Source of the DNA: DATKPA01 sp051955985
GTDB taxonomy: Bacteria > Planctomycetota > Phycisphaerae > WQYP01
NCBI GenBank assembly: GCA_051955985.1
Contig: JBQCGD010000168.1
Span: 18,181 to 82,180, forward strand
Reading direction: 5' to 3'
Length of the DNA stretch: 64,000 nucleotides
Shown here: piece after piece, positions 26,952 through 36,087 of the stretch
Position numbering within the stretch: the first letter of the stretch is position 1
How the letters are laid out: every line of letters starts with the position of its first letter
Notes under the pieces: model-generated
Databases searched by the model: none
What the model saw: only the letters and a program-made list of their open reading frames with translations
Told to the model about the DNA's origin: nothing
Position numbers and translations under genes: made by a program

Positions 26952-28775
26952 ATGGCCGCAGCCAACGACTTTCTCAAGCTCGCCCCGATGAACCCGATCC
27001 TCCTGCGCGTCGTCACCGCGGGGGGCCGCCGGCTTCGCCACGCGTTCACCCGCTGGGGGTACCTGGGGCTTCTCATTTTTGTGCTGCTCATCGCGCTGGT
27101 GACGTCCACCGCCGGGCAGAAGTCCCTGTCCGACCTGGCCAAAGCCTCCTCGCAGGTTTTTTCCGCGATTTCCTACGTCCAGCTTGGCATGATCTGCCTG
27201 CTTGCCCCCGTGTTCTGCGCCGCCGCGATCACGCAGGAACGGGACTCCCGCACCTACAACATCCTGCTCGCCACGCCTCTCACCAATGCGCAGATCGTCC
27301 TGGGTTCCCTGTTCTCACGGCTTTATTACGTCGTCGCGCTGCTGCTGTCGGGCGCTCCCGTCTTCGCCATCACGCTGCTTTACGGCGGTGTCACGGCCGG
27401 CAACATCGTGCTCTCCTTTGCCATCGCCCTCTCCACCGCGCTGTTCACCGGTTGCCTCGCCATCGCGATTGCCGTGTTCCGCCTCGGTTCGGGCAAGACG
27501 GTCTTCTGGTTTTACGTCTTCAACGCGATCTACCTCATCGCCGTTTATCTGATCGATCAATTCTGGCTGAGCGTCGATCCGTTGACGGGCCTGCATCACA
27601 CCACGTGGCTCACCTCCATCCACCCGTTCCTCGCCCTGCAATCCGTCGTCAATTCCACCGCCTACCCCACGCCGGAGCTCTCCACCCTCGCCGGCAAGAA
27701 CGCACTCGCCCGGTTCTACCTGCTCCATCCGGCCTATGCCTACATCACCCTCACGGTGCTCGCCAGCCTGCTGCTGGTTGTGCCTTCCGCCATCGTCCTG
27801 CGGAGAATCGCCCAGCGCTCGGAGGTCGGACTGTGGCCGTTCGTGCGGAACCTCGTGATGCGCGGCAGAGAATCGCGTGGCCGGCGGGCACGCACCGTCT
27901 GGAACAACCCCGTCGCCTGGCGGGAAGCGGCGACGCGGGCCGGTTTCTCCGGTCGCGGCATCGCCCGCTGGGTCACCATCCTGATCGGCGCCGCCGCCGC
28001 GGTGGCACTGCTGGTCTTCCATCACCGCGGCGATCTGGATGTCAATGACACCCGTCACGTGCTCATGGCCCTGGTGATCGTCGAATTTGCCGTCTCCCTC
28101 CTCGTCGCCACCAACACCTCCGCCGCCGCCGTCACCAAGGAACGTGAATCGCAGACCCTCGATCTCCTGCTCGTCACCCCCATCACCTCCCGCTACTACA
28201 TCTGGGGAAAACTCCGCGGCCTCGTCTCCTTCATGCTCCCGTTCGCCGCCGTCCCCACCATCACCATTGCCCTCGTCGTCTGCTACGACCTCCTCTTCAC
28301 GCTGAAGTCCGGCGGCGAATGGGTTGTCTACCCTGAGAACATCGTCGCCATGCCCCTGCTGCTCACGGCGCTCCTCGCCTGGGCGTGCATGCTGGGGCTG
28401 CAGCTTTCGCTCAAGTGGTCCCGCACCATCGTGGCGGTCATGGCCTCCGTCGGCGTGCTTGCGGGCATCTGCGCAGTCCTCGGTGTGTGCGGCTTTACGG
28501 CGGCCAAATCGATTCCCGTCGTCGGCGTCGCCATCGCCGCCTTCTCCCCCTTCACGGCCATCGCCGTCATGATCTGCCCCGCCGAGTATGCGCCCTCCGC
28601 CTTCAGCACGGCCGCGGGCACTGCCGCCGCGGCAGGCACATCGGACATGTCCGGCCGGGTGATCCTCTTTGCTTCAATCGTGCTCGCCTCGATCGCCTAC
28701 TGCGCGATTGTGTACGCCATGTACAAATCGATGGTGAAGAACTTCGACATGATCATTCGCCGCCAGCACCAGTGA
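26952..28775 (+). CDS. ABC-2 type transporter permease (duplicated)
   Basis: Inner-membrane permease of 607 residues with about 12 hydrophobic helices, twice the usual ABC-2 permease size. Two related halves can be seen. Each has the stretch that follows the second helix: AAAITQERDSRTYNILLATP with LTNAQIVLGSLFSR in the first half, and SAAAVTKERESQTLDLLLVTP with ITSRYYIWGKLRG in the second. So one chain supplies both transmembrane domains of the exporter. It starts immediately after the ATPase stop. Together with the two upstream genes it forms a three-gene transporter; the secreted protein that follows may be cargo or an accessory. Confidence 0.9.
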   Translation: MAAANDFLKLAPMNPILLRVVTAGGRRLRHAFTRWGYLGLLIFVLLIALVTSTAGQKSLSDLAKASSQVFSAISYVQLGMICLLAPVFCAAAITQERDSRTYNILLATPLTNAQIVLGSLFSRLYYVVALLLSGAPVFAITLLYGGVTAGNIVLSFAIALSTALFTGCLAIAIAVFRLGSGKTVFWFYVFNAIYLIAVYLIDQFWLSVDPLTGLHHTTWLTSIHPFLALQSVVNSTAYPTPELSTLAGKNALARFYLLHPAYAYITLTVLASLLLVVPSAIVLRRIAQRSEVGLWPFVRNLVMRGRESRGRRARTVWNNPVAWREAATRAGFSGRGIARWVTILIGAAAAVALLVFHHRGDLDVNDTRHVLMALVIVEFAVSLLVATNTSAAAVTKERESQTLDLLLVTPITSRYYIWGKLRGLVSFMLPFAAVPTITIALVVCYDLLFTLKSGGEWVVYPENIVAMPLLLTALLAWACMLGLQLSLKWSRTIVAVMASVGVLAGICAVLGVCGFTAAKSIPVVGVAIAAFSPFTAIAVMICPAEYAPSAFSTAAGTAAAAGTSDMSGRVILFASIVLASIAYCAIVYAMYKSMVKNFDMIIRRQHQ

Positions 28776-28849
28776 TTCGCAGCCTCGAACGCAGCCACAG
28801 CTGCCGCTCCAGGTTGACTCCCCGTGATTTCCATGAACAATCACGTGCC

Positions 28850-30319
28850 ATGAAGCGCCCCGCCCTCCTCATCCTCCTTCTCCTCGCGGCGTTCCCCGTT
28901 TCCGCGCCTGCCGCCACGCCGCTTCACCCGCAGCTCCCGCAGGACACTCTTGCCTTCCTTGAACTTGACCCGACCGTCGCCCGCGCGCCCGACCAGTCCG
29001 CTCTCCTGGACCTCGGCGTCCAGGCGATGGAATCGATGGGCATCCTTTCCAAAAAAGCGTCTGAAGTCGGCGACATGCTCACCCTGATCGCCATGGCCGG
29101 CACCCATCACTCCTGCGTCGCCCTGCTGGATGCCGACCTTTCCGCCACGCCGCAGAATGACCTCGAGTGCCACGCCGTGCAGGTCGCCTGGGTCATCGAT
29201 ACCGCAGGCCGCCCCAACGAAATGGTCGATCGCCTCACACGAATGCTCTCGCATCTCTCCACCCGCGCCACGGCCCGGCAATCCGTCCGGAAGACGCCCG
29301 AATCGCACCGCGAATACGTCCATTTTCGTGACACCACCTGGCCCGACTGGCTTTCCCTCGAATGGACGCAGCAGGCCAACACATTCATCCTCACGATCGG
29401 CAACGGCGCCATGGAGCATTACCTTGCCGACCGTCCCGTCGGCGGCGCTCCCTGGTTGCCGTTCGTGGACGAGGCCGACAAGGCCGCTGCGGTTAACCAT
29501 TGCGTGGGCGACGTGGAATCCCGCATTTTCGTCAACACCCAGCTCTTTCGTGAGCGTTTCCCGGAGCCGATGCGCCGCACCATCCTTGGCCAGCTTTTTT
29601 CCACGCTTGATCTCAACGCCACGCAATCCTCCCTCTTCTCTGCCCGCATCCGGGACCGCGAAATCTCCCTCGACAATGCCACCCTCGCCAACGGTTCCAC
29701 CACCGACACGGCCTGGACCGTTCCGGTAACGCCCGCGCTGCAGAAGCTCATCCCGCCGGAAGCCACCGCCTATCTGGCGCTCAAGCTGGACTGGCCCGCC
29801 CTCTTCACCCGCACCCTCACGCTCCTCGACGCGATCGTTCCGGACAACAAGATGAACCTTTCCCAGATGCTGGCGAAGGAAGAAGCGCACCGGAACGTCA
29901 ATATCGAGCGCGACATCCTTCCCTACCTCGAACCGATCGTCCTCATCCACGATGCGCCGCCGCATCCGCTTCGCCTGCCGTTGATGGTCACCGTCGTCGG
30001 CGCCGCCCAGCGTGATCACGCAGCAGATGTCAAAACGTCGCTCAACACCCTGCTCGGCGTGGCCGACAAGCTCCTCGGCCAGCGATCCGCCGCCCACGCC
30101 CCCGCCGCCAATCCCGACCTCCCCGACCTGACGCATCTTCGGATCCGCGCGGACAAGGACGACGTCACCTATCTGCAGTTCGGACTCGTCGGACCCGCGT
30201 GGACCTGGGGAGGCCGGTCGCAAAACCTGTTCGTGTTTTCCTGGTCTCCCGCCGCCGTCCGGTACAATCTTTCCTTCGTCAGCCCCGCCGGCCCGGATGC
30301 GTTCAAATCCGCCCCGTAG
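28850..30319 (+). CDS. Secreted protein of unknown function (DUF3352-like)
   Basis: A 489-residue protein with a clear signal peptide (ALLILLLLAAFPVSAPAA) followed by the segment LHPQLPQDTLAFLELDPTV, which resembles the start of DUF3352-type proteins (LPxDTLxFLxL). No catalytic motif, transmembrane anchor or repeat was recognised. The ATG at 28850 begins the leader, and the frame extends upstream into the permease gene in another phase, so longer starts are not credible. It lies 74 bases after the ABC permease on the same strand with no terminator seen, so cotranscription is possible. Codon use matches the neighbours. Confidence 0.65.
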   Translation: MKRPALLILLLLAAFPVSAPAATPLHPQLPQDTLAFLELDPTVARAPDQSALLDLGVQAMESMGILSKKASEVGDMLTLIAMAGTHHSCVALLDADLSATPQNDLECHAVQVAWVIDTAGRPNEMVDRLTRMLSHLSTRATARQSVRKTPESHREYVHFRDTTWPDWLSLEWTQQANTFILTIGNGAMEHYLADRPVGGAPWLPFVDEADKAAAVNHCVGDVESRIFVNTQLFRERFPEPMRRTILGQLFSTLDLNATQSSLFSARIRDREISLDNATLANGSTTDTAWTVPVTPALQKLIPPEATAYLALKLDWPALFTRTLTLLDAIVPDNKMNLSQMLAKEEAHRNVNIERDILPYLEPIVLIHDAPPHPLRLPLMVTVVGAAQRDHAADVKTSLNTLLGVADKLLGQRSAAHAPAANPDLPDLTHLRIRADKDDVTYLQFGLVGPAWTWGGRSQNLFVFSWSPAAVRYNLSFVSPAGPDAFKSAP

Positions 30320-30453
30320 TGTGGTCCTGTCCCCTCAAACGTCAATCGCCCGGCCCCCGTCCGATCCCGCGCCGCCTGCGTGCCGCCCCTAGTCCTCTCC
30401 GCCGCGCGCGACTATGATACCCCGCAAGAACCATCCCCATCCCGGAGCTTCTC

Positions 30454-31587
30454 ATGACGCAACCCGCCCCTTCCGCTTCTTCCGCCGGCCTCCGCGACGT
30501 CGTCGCGCTCCCTTCGTCGATCACCTCCATTGAGAACGACGTGCTCGCCTACCGGGGGATCAACATCGACGAACTCGCGGAAAACGCGTCGTTCGAAGAA
30601 GTCATTCACCTGCTCTGGCACGGTTCGCTCCCCAATCGCTCGGAACTCGACCAGCTTCGCTCGTCGATCGCCGCGCAGGCCGACCTCCCGCTCGGCCTCA
30701 TCGTCGTCATGAAAACCTTCCCGCGCCGCACCACGCCGATGGAAGGGCTTCGCACCGCCGTCTCCGCGCTGGCCACGTTTGACGCCGAATCCGAAGACAT
30801 GTCTCCCGCGGCCAACGCACGCAAGGCCATTCGCATACAGGGGCAGATCGCCTCGATCGTCGCCGCGTACGAACGCATCCGCAACGACCGCGACCCCATT
30901 CCACCCCGTGCCGACCTCTCCCTTGCCGGGAACTTTCTTTACATGCTTCGCGGGATCGTGCCCGACCCCCTCTCCGTCCGCGCCCTCGACAAGGCCTTCA
31001 TCCTCCACGCGGATCACGAACTCAACGCCTCCACCTTCGCCGCGCGCGTCGCCGCCGCCACTCTCACCGACATGCACTCGGCCGTCGTCGCCGCGATCTG
31101 CGCCCTCAAGGGGCCCCTCCACGGCGGCGCCAATGAGCAGGTGATGAAGATGCTCAACGAGATTGGCCACCCTGACCGCGTCGATTCCTACATCCGCAAC
31201 AAGCTCGAAACCAAGGAAAAGATCATGGGCTTCGGCCACGCCGTCTACAAGAACGGCGACCCCCGCGCCAAGCACCTCCGCGAAATGTCCCGCCAGCTCG
31301 GCAAACTCACCAACCAGGAAAACTGGTACAAGATGTCGATCGCCATCGAAGAAATCGTCACCGGCGCCAAGTCTCTGAAGCCCAACGTCGACTTCTACTC
31401 CGCCTCCGTGTACCACTACCTCAACATCGCTCCCGACCTCTTTACGCCCATCTTCGCGATTTCCCGAACCTCCGGCTGGGTCGCCCACGTCCTCGAACAA
31501 TACGGCAACAACAAGCTCATCCGCCCGCGCGCGGAATATGTCGGCCCGCGCAATCAGCACTACATCCCGCTGGACAAGCGCGCGTAA
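30454..31587 (+). CDS. gltA: Citrate synthase
   Basis: Condenses oxaloacetate with acetyl-CoA at the entry of the citric acid cycle. The 377-residue product is of the shorter bacterial type, like 2-methylcitrate/citrate synthases of Gram-positive and archaeal lines. Active-site blocks are intact: HADHELNAS, GPLHGGANEQV with the catalytic histidine, GFGHAVYKNGDPRAK with the second histidine, and NVDFYSASVYHYL with the catalytic aspartate. The N-terminus (DVVALPSSITSIEN, YRGINIDELAENASFEEV) is standard. It stands alone between the secreted protein and the convergent PQQ lipoprotein. A 2-methylcitrate role cannot be excluded from the sequence, but no prpB or prpD is nearby. Confidence 0.93.
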   Translation: MTQPAPSASSAGLRDVVALPSSITSIENDVLAYRGINIDELAENASFEEVIHLLWHGSLPNRSELDQLRSSIAAQADLPLGLIVVMKTFPRRTTPMEGLRTAVSALATFDAESEDMSPAANARKAIRIQGQIASIVAAYERIRNDRDPIPPRADLSLAGNFLYMLRGIVPDPLSVRALDKAFILHADHELNASTFAARVAAATLTDMHSAVVAAICALKGPLHGGANEQVMKMLNEIGHPDRVDSYIRNKLETKEKIMGFGHAVYKNGDPRAKHLREMSRQLGKLTNQENWYKMSIAIEEIVTGAKSLKPNVDFYSASVYHYLNIAPDLFTPIFAISRTSGWVAHVLEQYGNNKLIRPRAEYVGPRNQHYIPLDKRA

Positions 31588-31694
31588 GCGAGCCCACGGG
31601 GCCGTTGCTGAAGGTTGATGCAATGTCGCGCCGACGCCGGACGCTCCGGGGGGAGGGAACGCCACTCAGATTGAAAGTGGGGAGGCTGGTCTAC

Positions 31695-32807
31695 TTAACG
31701 GTTTGGCTGAAACCCGTCGAGGACGCCCGACTTGTTCAGAATGATGACCCAGTTGTCCGGGCTGTACACAAACGTCTGCGGCTGGGTGAGCGGCGTGGAG
31801 GAGACGATCTCGCCGGTGTCCACGCGCATGCAACGCAGGTTGTCGGAAGAATCCCCCGCCCACACGTAGTCGCCGTTCACCGAAGCAATTTGGGTCACGC
31901 CGTCGGCTTCCCAGCGCACCGTGCCGTCCGCCGGGCTGACCGCGTAAAGGCCCTTGCCGCTGGCGGGAACGAGCACCTCGCCGCCGGCAAGCTTCGTCAC
32001 CACCGGCGTCTGGTCGAGTTGCCCGTCGAGACGCTGGTTCCAGAGTTCGCCCCCCGTCGTCGCATCGAAGCCGTAGAGATAATGATCAAGCGACGGAACG
32101 AAGACGGCGTGCGTGTCGGTCGCAAGGCCGGCGACAACTTCGCCGTTGGTCTTGCGGTCCTTCCAGATCCAGTTGCCGTCCGTGGCGCTGATGCGCCACA
32201 GCTTGCCGTTGCGGCTGGCAATGGCCAGGGAGTCGGCGATCACCGCCGGATCCGAAACGAAGCTGTCCTGTGCCGCGAACGTCACCCACCGCTGCCCGCC
32301 CAGTTGATCCAGAAAGAGACCATGGAAATAGTCGTTCCCACCGACGCAGATCGTCGTGTCGATGACGACCGGCGTGGTCGTCGCGAGAAACCCGATGCTG
32401 CTCGAATGCATGAGCCGCCCGGTTTCCTTGTTGAGCACGAAGAAGTTCCCGCGGTCCATGAGGAGGATTTCTTTTCCGCCGGCGAGTTCCACGGGCTTGT
32501 GGAACGTGGACGCCTCGCTGCCGACGATCGTGTCCCACGCCTTCACGCCGGAAGTCGCCACAACCCGCACGATCCGGGACTGGTCCGTGGTGAGATACAC
32601 CGAGTCGCCGACGCGCCACGCATTATTGATGTGCTCCCCATTGGCCACCGCGATCTGTCGCTCCCAGACCTTCCGCAGGCCAACCTGGGTAAGATTGGGA
32701 AATGGGATGTAATCCGCGGCTTTGTCGTTCTTTTGTGCACACCCCGCAGAAGCCACGAGCGAAGCAGTCGCGAGAATCATGGCAACCTGTTGACGCAGAG
32801 AAAGCAT
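31695..32807 (-). CDS. PQQ-repeat beta-propeller lipoprotein (BamB-like)
   Basis: A 370-residue lipoprotein. The leader MLSLRQQVAMILATASLVA ends in a lipobox with the modified cysteine in SAGCAQKND. Repeated blades contain W-x-x-x-[DG]-G type PQQ motifs (VKAWDTIVG, GNWIWKDRKTNGEVVAG, GGELWNQRLDGQ, DGTVRWEADGVTQI). It could be an outer-membrane assembly factor like BamB or another propeller scaffold. A longer open frame exists upstream, but the ATG at 32807 is preceded by AAGGAG at a spacing of 6 and starts the lipoprotein signal. It is divergent from the SDR gene, with about 230 bases between them and no firm promoter recognised. The assignment to BamB itself is tentative. Confidence 0.78.
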   Translation of the reverse strand: MLSLRQQVAMILATASLVASAGCAQKNDKAADYIPFPNLTQVGLRKVWERQIAVANGEHINNAWRVGDSVYLTTDQSRIVRVVATSGVKAWDTIVGSEASTFHKPVELAGGKEILLMDRGNFFVLNKETGRLMHSSSIGFLATTTPVVIDTTICVGGNDYFHGLFLDQLGGQRWVTFAAQDSFVSDPAVIADSLAIASRNGKLWRISATDGNWIWKDRKTNGEVVAGLATDTHAVFVPSLDHYLYGFDATTGGELWNQRLDGQLDQTPVVTKLAGGEVLVPASGKGLYAVSPADGTVRWEADGVTQIASVNGDYVWAGDSSDNLRCMRVDTGEIVSSTPLTQPQTFVYSPDNWVIILNKSGVLDGFQPNR

Positions 32808-33037
32808 GCGGACTCCTTGCGGATGCGGGACCTGGCCGAGAGGCCGAAGAGAACTATGCCGGCAAGGGGCCGATCGGACGAGCCGTTGTGCGCGGTCCGT
32901 GCCGTTGCGCACGCACCTGCGACTGCCACCTTCGCCATGGGGCACATCTTACTTCCGCAATGGATGGGGTCAACTGAAAATGGCCCGCCCCTCCGCTTGT
33001 TACACTGACGGTCGCTTTTGCATGAAAGGAGCAACCC

Positions 33038-33721
33038 ATGGAATTTGCCGGAAAAAAAGTGGTGGTGACGGGCGGAACGGGGTCTCTGGGCCGGGCCGTC
33101 GTGGATTCTGTGCTCAAGGAGGGTGCGGAGGTGTGGGTACCCGTGCGCGGCGAGAAACCCGCAAAAGCCTCGGAGGGCGTGCGGTTCGTCGAGGGGATCG
33201 ATCTGGCCAATGAGACCCAGGTGGAAGCGTTCTACCGGCAGGTCGGTCCGCTGTGGGCCTCGGTGCACACCGCCGGCGGCTTCGCCATGAGCCGCATTGC
33301 CGAGACGAAACTGGCCGATTTTGTGAAGATGCTCGAGACGAATGCCGTCTCGGCGTTTCTGTGCTCACGCGAGGCCGTGAAGCCGATGAGGGCCGCCGGC
33401 GGGGGCGGACGGATCGTGAACGTCGCCGCAAAGCCCGCCCTACATCCGGTGGGGGGGATGATTCCATACGCTGCCAGCAAGGCGGCGGTGCTCTCGATCA
33501 CGCAGAGCTTGGCGGAGGAACTGGCAGCGGAGAAAATCTGGGTGAACGCCGTGGTGCCGTCGGTCATGGATACACCGCAGAATCGGGCATCCTTCCCCGC
33601 CGGCACCGATTTCTCCAGGTGGCCCACGGTCGAGGAGGTCGCCCGGACGGTTCTCTTCCTGGCCTCGCCGGAAAACCGCGTCACGCGCGGCGCCGCGGTG
33701 CCGGTCTATGGCAGAAGTTAA
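33038..33721 (+). CDS. Short-chain dehydrogenase/reductase lacking the usual catalytic serine
   Basis: NAD(P)-dependent oxidoreductase fold, 227 residues. The cofactor loop is VVVTGGTGSLGRAVV, the Asn motif region lies in SVHTAGG, and the YxxxK pair is YAASK. The serine expected about 13 residues before the tyrosine is replaced by alanine (VNVAAKPALHPVGGMIPY). This resembles dihydropteridine reductase-like SDRs, which also deviate there, so the reaction is uncertain. AAAGGAG lies 7-13 bases before the ATG. sixA follows 18 bases after the stop on the same strand. Unlike the C-rich surroundings, this gene and sixA use G-ending codons on the + strand. Confidence 0.85.
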   Translation: MEFAGKKVVVTGGTGSLGRAVVDSVLKEGAEVWVPVRGEKPAKASEGVRFVEGIDLANETQVEAFYRQVGPLWASVHTAGGFAMSRIAETKLADFVKMLETNAVSAFLCSREAVKPMRAAGGGGRIVNVAAKPALHPVGGMIPYAASKAAVLSITQSLAEELAAEKIWVNAVVPSVMDTPQNRASFPAGTDFSRWPTVEEVARTVLFLASPENRVTRGAAVPVYGRS

Positions 33722-33739
33722 ACACGAACGGGTGAGCGA

Positions 33740-34234
33740 ATGGCAATCATTTATTTCTGGCGGCACGGAATCGCGGAAGACGTCCACGGGCGGATGAAAG
33801 ATGCCGATCGCAAACTGACGCCGGAAGGAAAAAGAAAACTGCGCAAAGCGGCGCAGGGATTTAAAGCATTGGTCGGCAAAAAGGCGATCGTCAAAATCCT
33901 GACGAGCCCCCTGGCACGCGCGCGGGAGACTGCCGAGATCGTGGCCGAGGTCCTCGACGTCAAAGAGGTGGAAGTGCTGGAGGAGATCGCGCCTCCGGGT
34001 GATCTGGGCGCAGTCCTCAAGGAAGTGCGGCGCGCCGGCAGCGTGGAGCGCGGCGTGATCGTCGTCGGGCATGAACCGATCCTGGGGCATTGGGCCGGAC
34101 AGATCGCCTTCGCGAAATCGGGGCATCTCCAGATGAAAAAAGGCGGAGTCGCCGCCGTGCGAATGGTTGGAACTGCCGGGCAGGGGGAATTGGTCGGCTT
34201 GTGGGAGCCGCGCGTCCTGAAGCGACTCTCCTAG
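33740..34234 (+). CDS. sixA: SixA-type phosphohistidine phosphatase
   Basis: Histidine phosphatase superfamily, 164 residues, the size of SixA. It removes phosphate from histidine residues such as those of HPt domains. The catalytic RHG motif is near residue 9 (YFWRHGIAEDVHG), the second histidine lies in VVGHEPILGHWAG, and the region TSPLARARETAEIVAEVL is conserved in the family. A target in this window could be the phosphorelay of the hybrid kinase, but that is speculation because no HPt protein is encoded nearby. It probably shares a transcript with the SDR gene. Convergent with the esterase gene, 15 bases apart. Confidence 0.85.
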   Translation: MAIIYFWRHGIAEDVHGRMKDADRKLTPEGKRKLRKAAQGFKALVGKKAIVKILTSPLARARETAEIVAEVLDVKEVEVLEEIAPPGDLGAVLKEVRRAGSVERGVIVVGHEPILGHWAGQIAFAKSGHLQMKKGGVAAVRMVGTAGQGELVGLWEPRVLKRLS

Positions 34235-34249
34235 CCTCACAGCGCCTGG

Positions 34250-35998
34250 TCACAACTTCGGCGGAGCGGGTTTGATCGGCGGCGCGCCGGGTTTCAGCCC
34301 ATGCACTTTCAAATGCCGGCAGTACACCGTCTCTCCGCACGTCGCGTACAGCGTCGAAAAATCCTTGCCGGCGAAGGCCACGTTTGAACATCTCCCATTC
34401 GGCGTCGGAATGATGGCGATGACGCGGCCCGCCTGGTCGCACACCTGGATCCCCGCCCGTGTGGCCACATACAGCCGGCCGTCCGCATCCACGCACATCC
34501 CATCGCCGCCGGCATTGTCATACGCATCCCGAACGTAGAGATCGAAGAACTTCTGCTTCTCGGCGACGCTGCCGTCCGGCTGGATCTGGTAGCTGTACAC
34601 CCAGTGCGATTGGTAATCGGAAACGTACAGCAGCGACTGGTCGGGCGAGAGGCAGATGCCATTGGGGAACTTGATCCCGTCGTCGATCACGCGGCTTTCA
34701 AACTTCCCTTCCGCACCCGGTTTGATGAGCGACACCTGGTGGGGATCTCCGGGCTTGCCCCCCGATTCCGTCAGATAAAGATTGCCATTGTGCGCGATCG
34801 TAAAGTCGTTTCCGTGGATGTTGCCGGCGACCACGGTCAACAGGTTGCCCGCATCGCCATTGCTGAGGACCAGTTGATGATGATCGCTGTCGATCGCGTA
34901 GTGCGGTCCCGCAAAATGCTGTGCGGAAGATTTGAAATGCGTTGCATATGCGGTTGGCGTTGCATCGCCCGCGGAGATGCGGAAGATCGTCTCCGATTTT
35001 GGCGAGCAAAAGTAAAAGTTGCCCTCCTCATCGGCGCACGGTCCGTCCGAACTCGCCAGGTGATCGGCAGCGACCTGCCACCCTTCCCCCGGCAGCAGAA
35101 CCTGCTGCAATTGCTCCGAGCCCCTGCCGGCACTCACCGGCCGCGGCCAGTCCTTCCACAGCCACCGCATGGCATCCGGAAATATCTGGTCCGCCTGCTT
35201 GTGCTCGTGCCCCCCCGTCCCGTAGATGTGATTCACCTCGTAACCGGCGAACGTCAGCGCGCGTTCCATCTCCTGGTTCGCCATCCACCAGTCCCCTCCA
35301 TAATGGTTATGGTCGTTCGAGCCGTCCTGCAGGAAGATGCGGATGGGCTTGGGCTCATATTTCCGGATGAGCGATGGATAAATGTTGCCGCCGCGCAAAT
35401 CCACAAATGTCCCGATGGCAGAAAAAACACGGTGAAATGAGTCATTGCGTTCCCACGCCGCCGTAAACGAGGCGATGCCGCCGGACGATGAGCCCGCAAT
35501 CATGCGATCGTCCGGATTGGTGGAGAGGCGGATCGCCCGGCCATCCGAAGCATGCTGCTTCTCAACCGCGGGGAGAATTTCCTTCAGGACAAAGTTGGCG
35601 TAATCGGCGGAGAGACCATCGAATTCGTACGACCGGTTGTAGCGCGGCAACTGCTTCGCCGGATCAATTGCCTTGACGATCCCTGGAGCAATGAAAACGC
35701 CGATCGTCACCGGCATTTCATGGGATGCAATCAATTCATCGAAAACCCTGGGGGCGTTGAACTGCACCCGGTCCTGGTCGACAAAAAGACACGCCGGCTT
35801 CGAACCGTCATAGGCGGAAGGGATGTATATCCAGTAGTCGCGGGTGGTGCCCGGAAACACCGAGCTTTCCGGCGCGGTGTAGGAGAACTTGAGCACTTCG
35901 CCCGCAGGCCATGCAGGGCCCGTTGCCGGCTGAGAATCCTGGCCCAGTGCGACCCCGGTACCGGCAGCAACCAGCGCAAGGGCAAAAAAACGCTTCAT
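34250..35998 (-). CDS. Secreted esterase-gluconolactonase (SMP-30) fusion
   Basis: A 582-residue exported enzyme with two domains. After a signal peptide (MKRFFALALVAAGTGVALG) comes an alpha/beta-hydrolase of the Fes/esterase-D type (residues about 30-290). Its nucleophile serine is in the MIAGSSSGGIASFTAAWE motif, an acidic residue is in QDGSNDHNHYGGDW, and the probable catalytic histidine is in GTGGHEHKQAD. From about 300 to the end is an SMP-30/gluconolactonase propeller (SDGPCADEEGNFYF, FPNGICLSPDQSLLYVSDY, GDGMCVDADGRLYVAT). Such fusions recur in planctomycetes and probably act on plant or algal glycan esters and lactones. A 10-bp-arm palindrome overlaps the region just upstream of the ribosome site. 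Confidence 0.88.
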   Translation of the reverse strand: MKRFFALALVAAGTGVALGQDSQPATGPAWPAGEVLKFSYTAPESSVFPGTTRDYWIYIPSAYDGSKPACLFVDQDRVQFNAPRVFDELIASHEMPVTIGVFIAPGIVKAIDPAKQLPRYNRSYEFDGLSADYANFVLKEILPAVEKQHASDGRAIRLSTNPDDRMIAGSSSGGIASFTAAWERNDSFHRVFSAIGTFVDLRGGNIYPSLIRKYEPKPIRIFLQDGSNDHNHYGGDWWMANQEMERALTFAGYEVNHIYGTGGHEHKQADQIFPDAMRWLWKDWPRPVSAGRGSEQLQQVLLPGEGWQVAADHLASSDGPCADEEGNFYFCSPKSETIFRISAGDATPTAYATHFKSSAQHFAGPHYAIDSDHHQLVLSNGDAGNLLTVVAGNIHGNDFTIAHNGNLYLTESGGKPGDPHQVSLIKPGAEGKFESRVIDDGIKFPNGICLSPDQSLLYVSDYQSHWVYSYQIQPDGSVAEKQKFFDLYVRDAYDNAGGDGMCVDADGRLYVATRAGIQVCDQAGRVIAIIPTPNGRCSNVAFAGKDFSTLYATCGETVYCRHLKVHGLKPGAPPIKPAPPKL

Positions 35999-36006
35999 CG
36001 CTCTTC

Positions 36007-36031
36007 CTTCGCATCAGAACATGATGCGAAG
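36007..36031. promoter_or_regulatory. Palindrome immediately upstream of the esterase start
   Basis: CTTCGCATCA-GAACA-TGATGCGAAG, ten perfectly paired bases on each side of a 5-base centre, ends 9 bases before the esterase ATG (35998). On the coding strand its 3' arm runs directly into GAAGAG, the probable ribosome-binding site. It may act as a repressor operator or as an mRNA hairpin that limits ribosome access. Both roles are inferred from symmetry and position. Confidence 0.5.
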
Positions 36032-36087
36032 TGTAACGGTTAAACCGGAGCGATGATGCGTGGAAGGAATTCTAAATGTTGCGGCGC

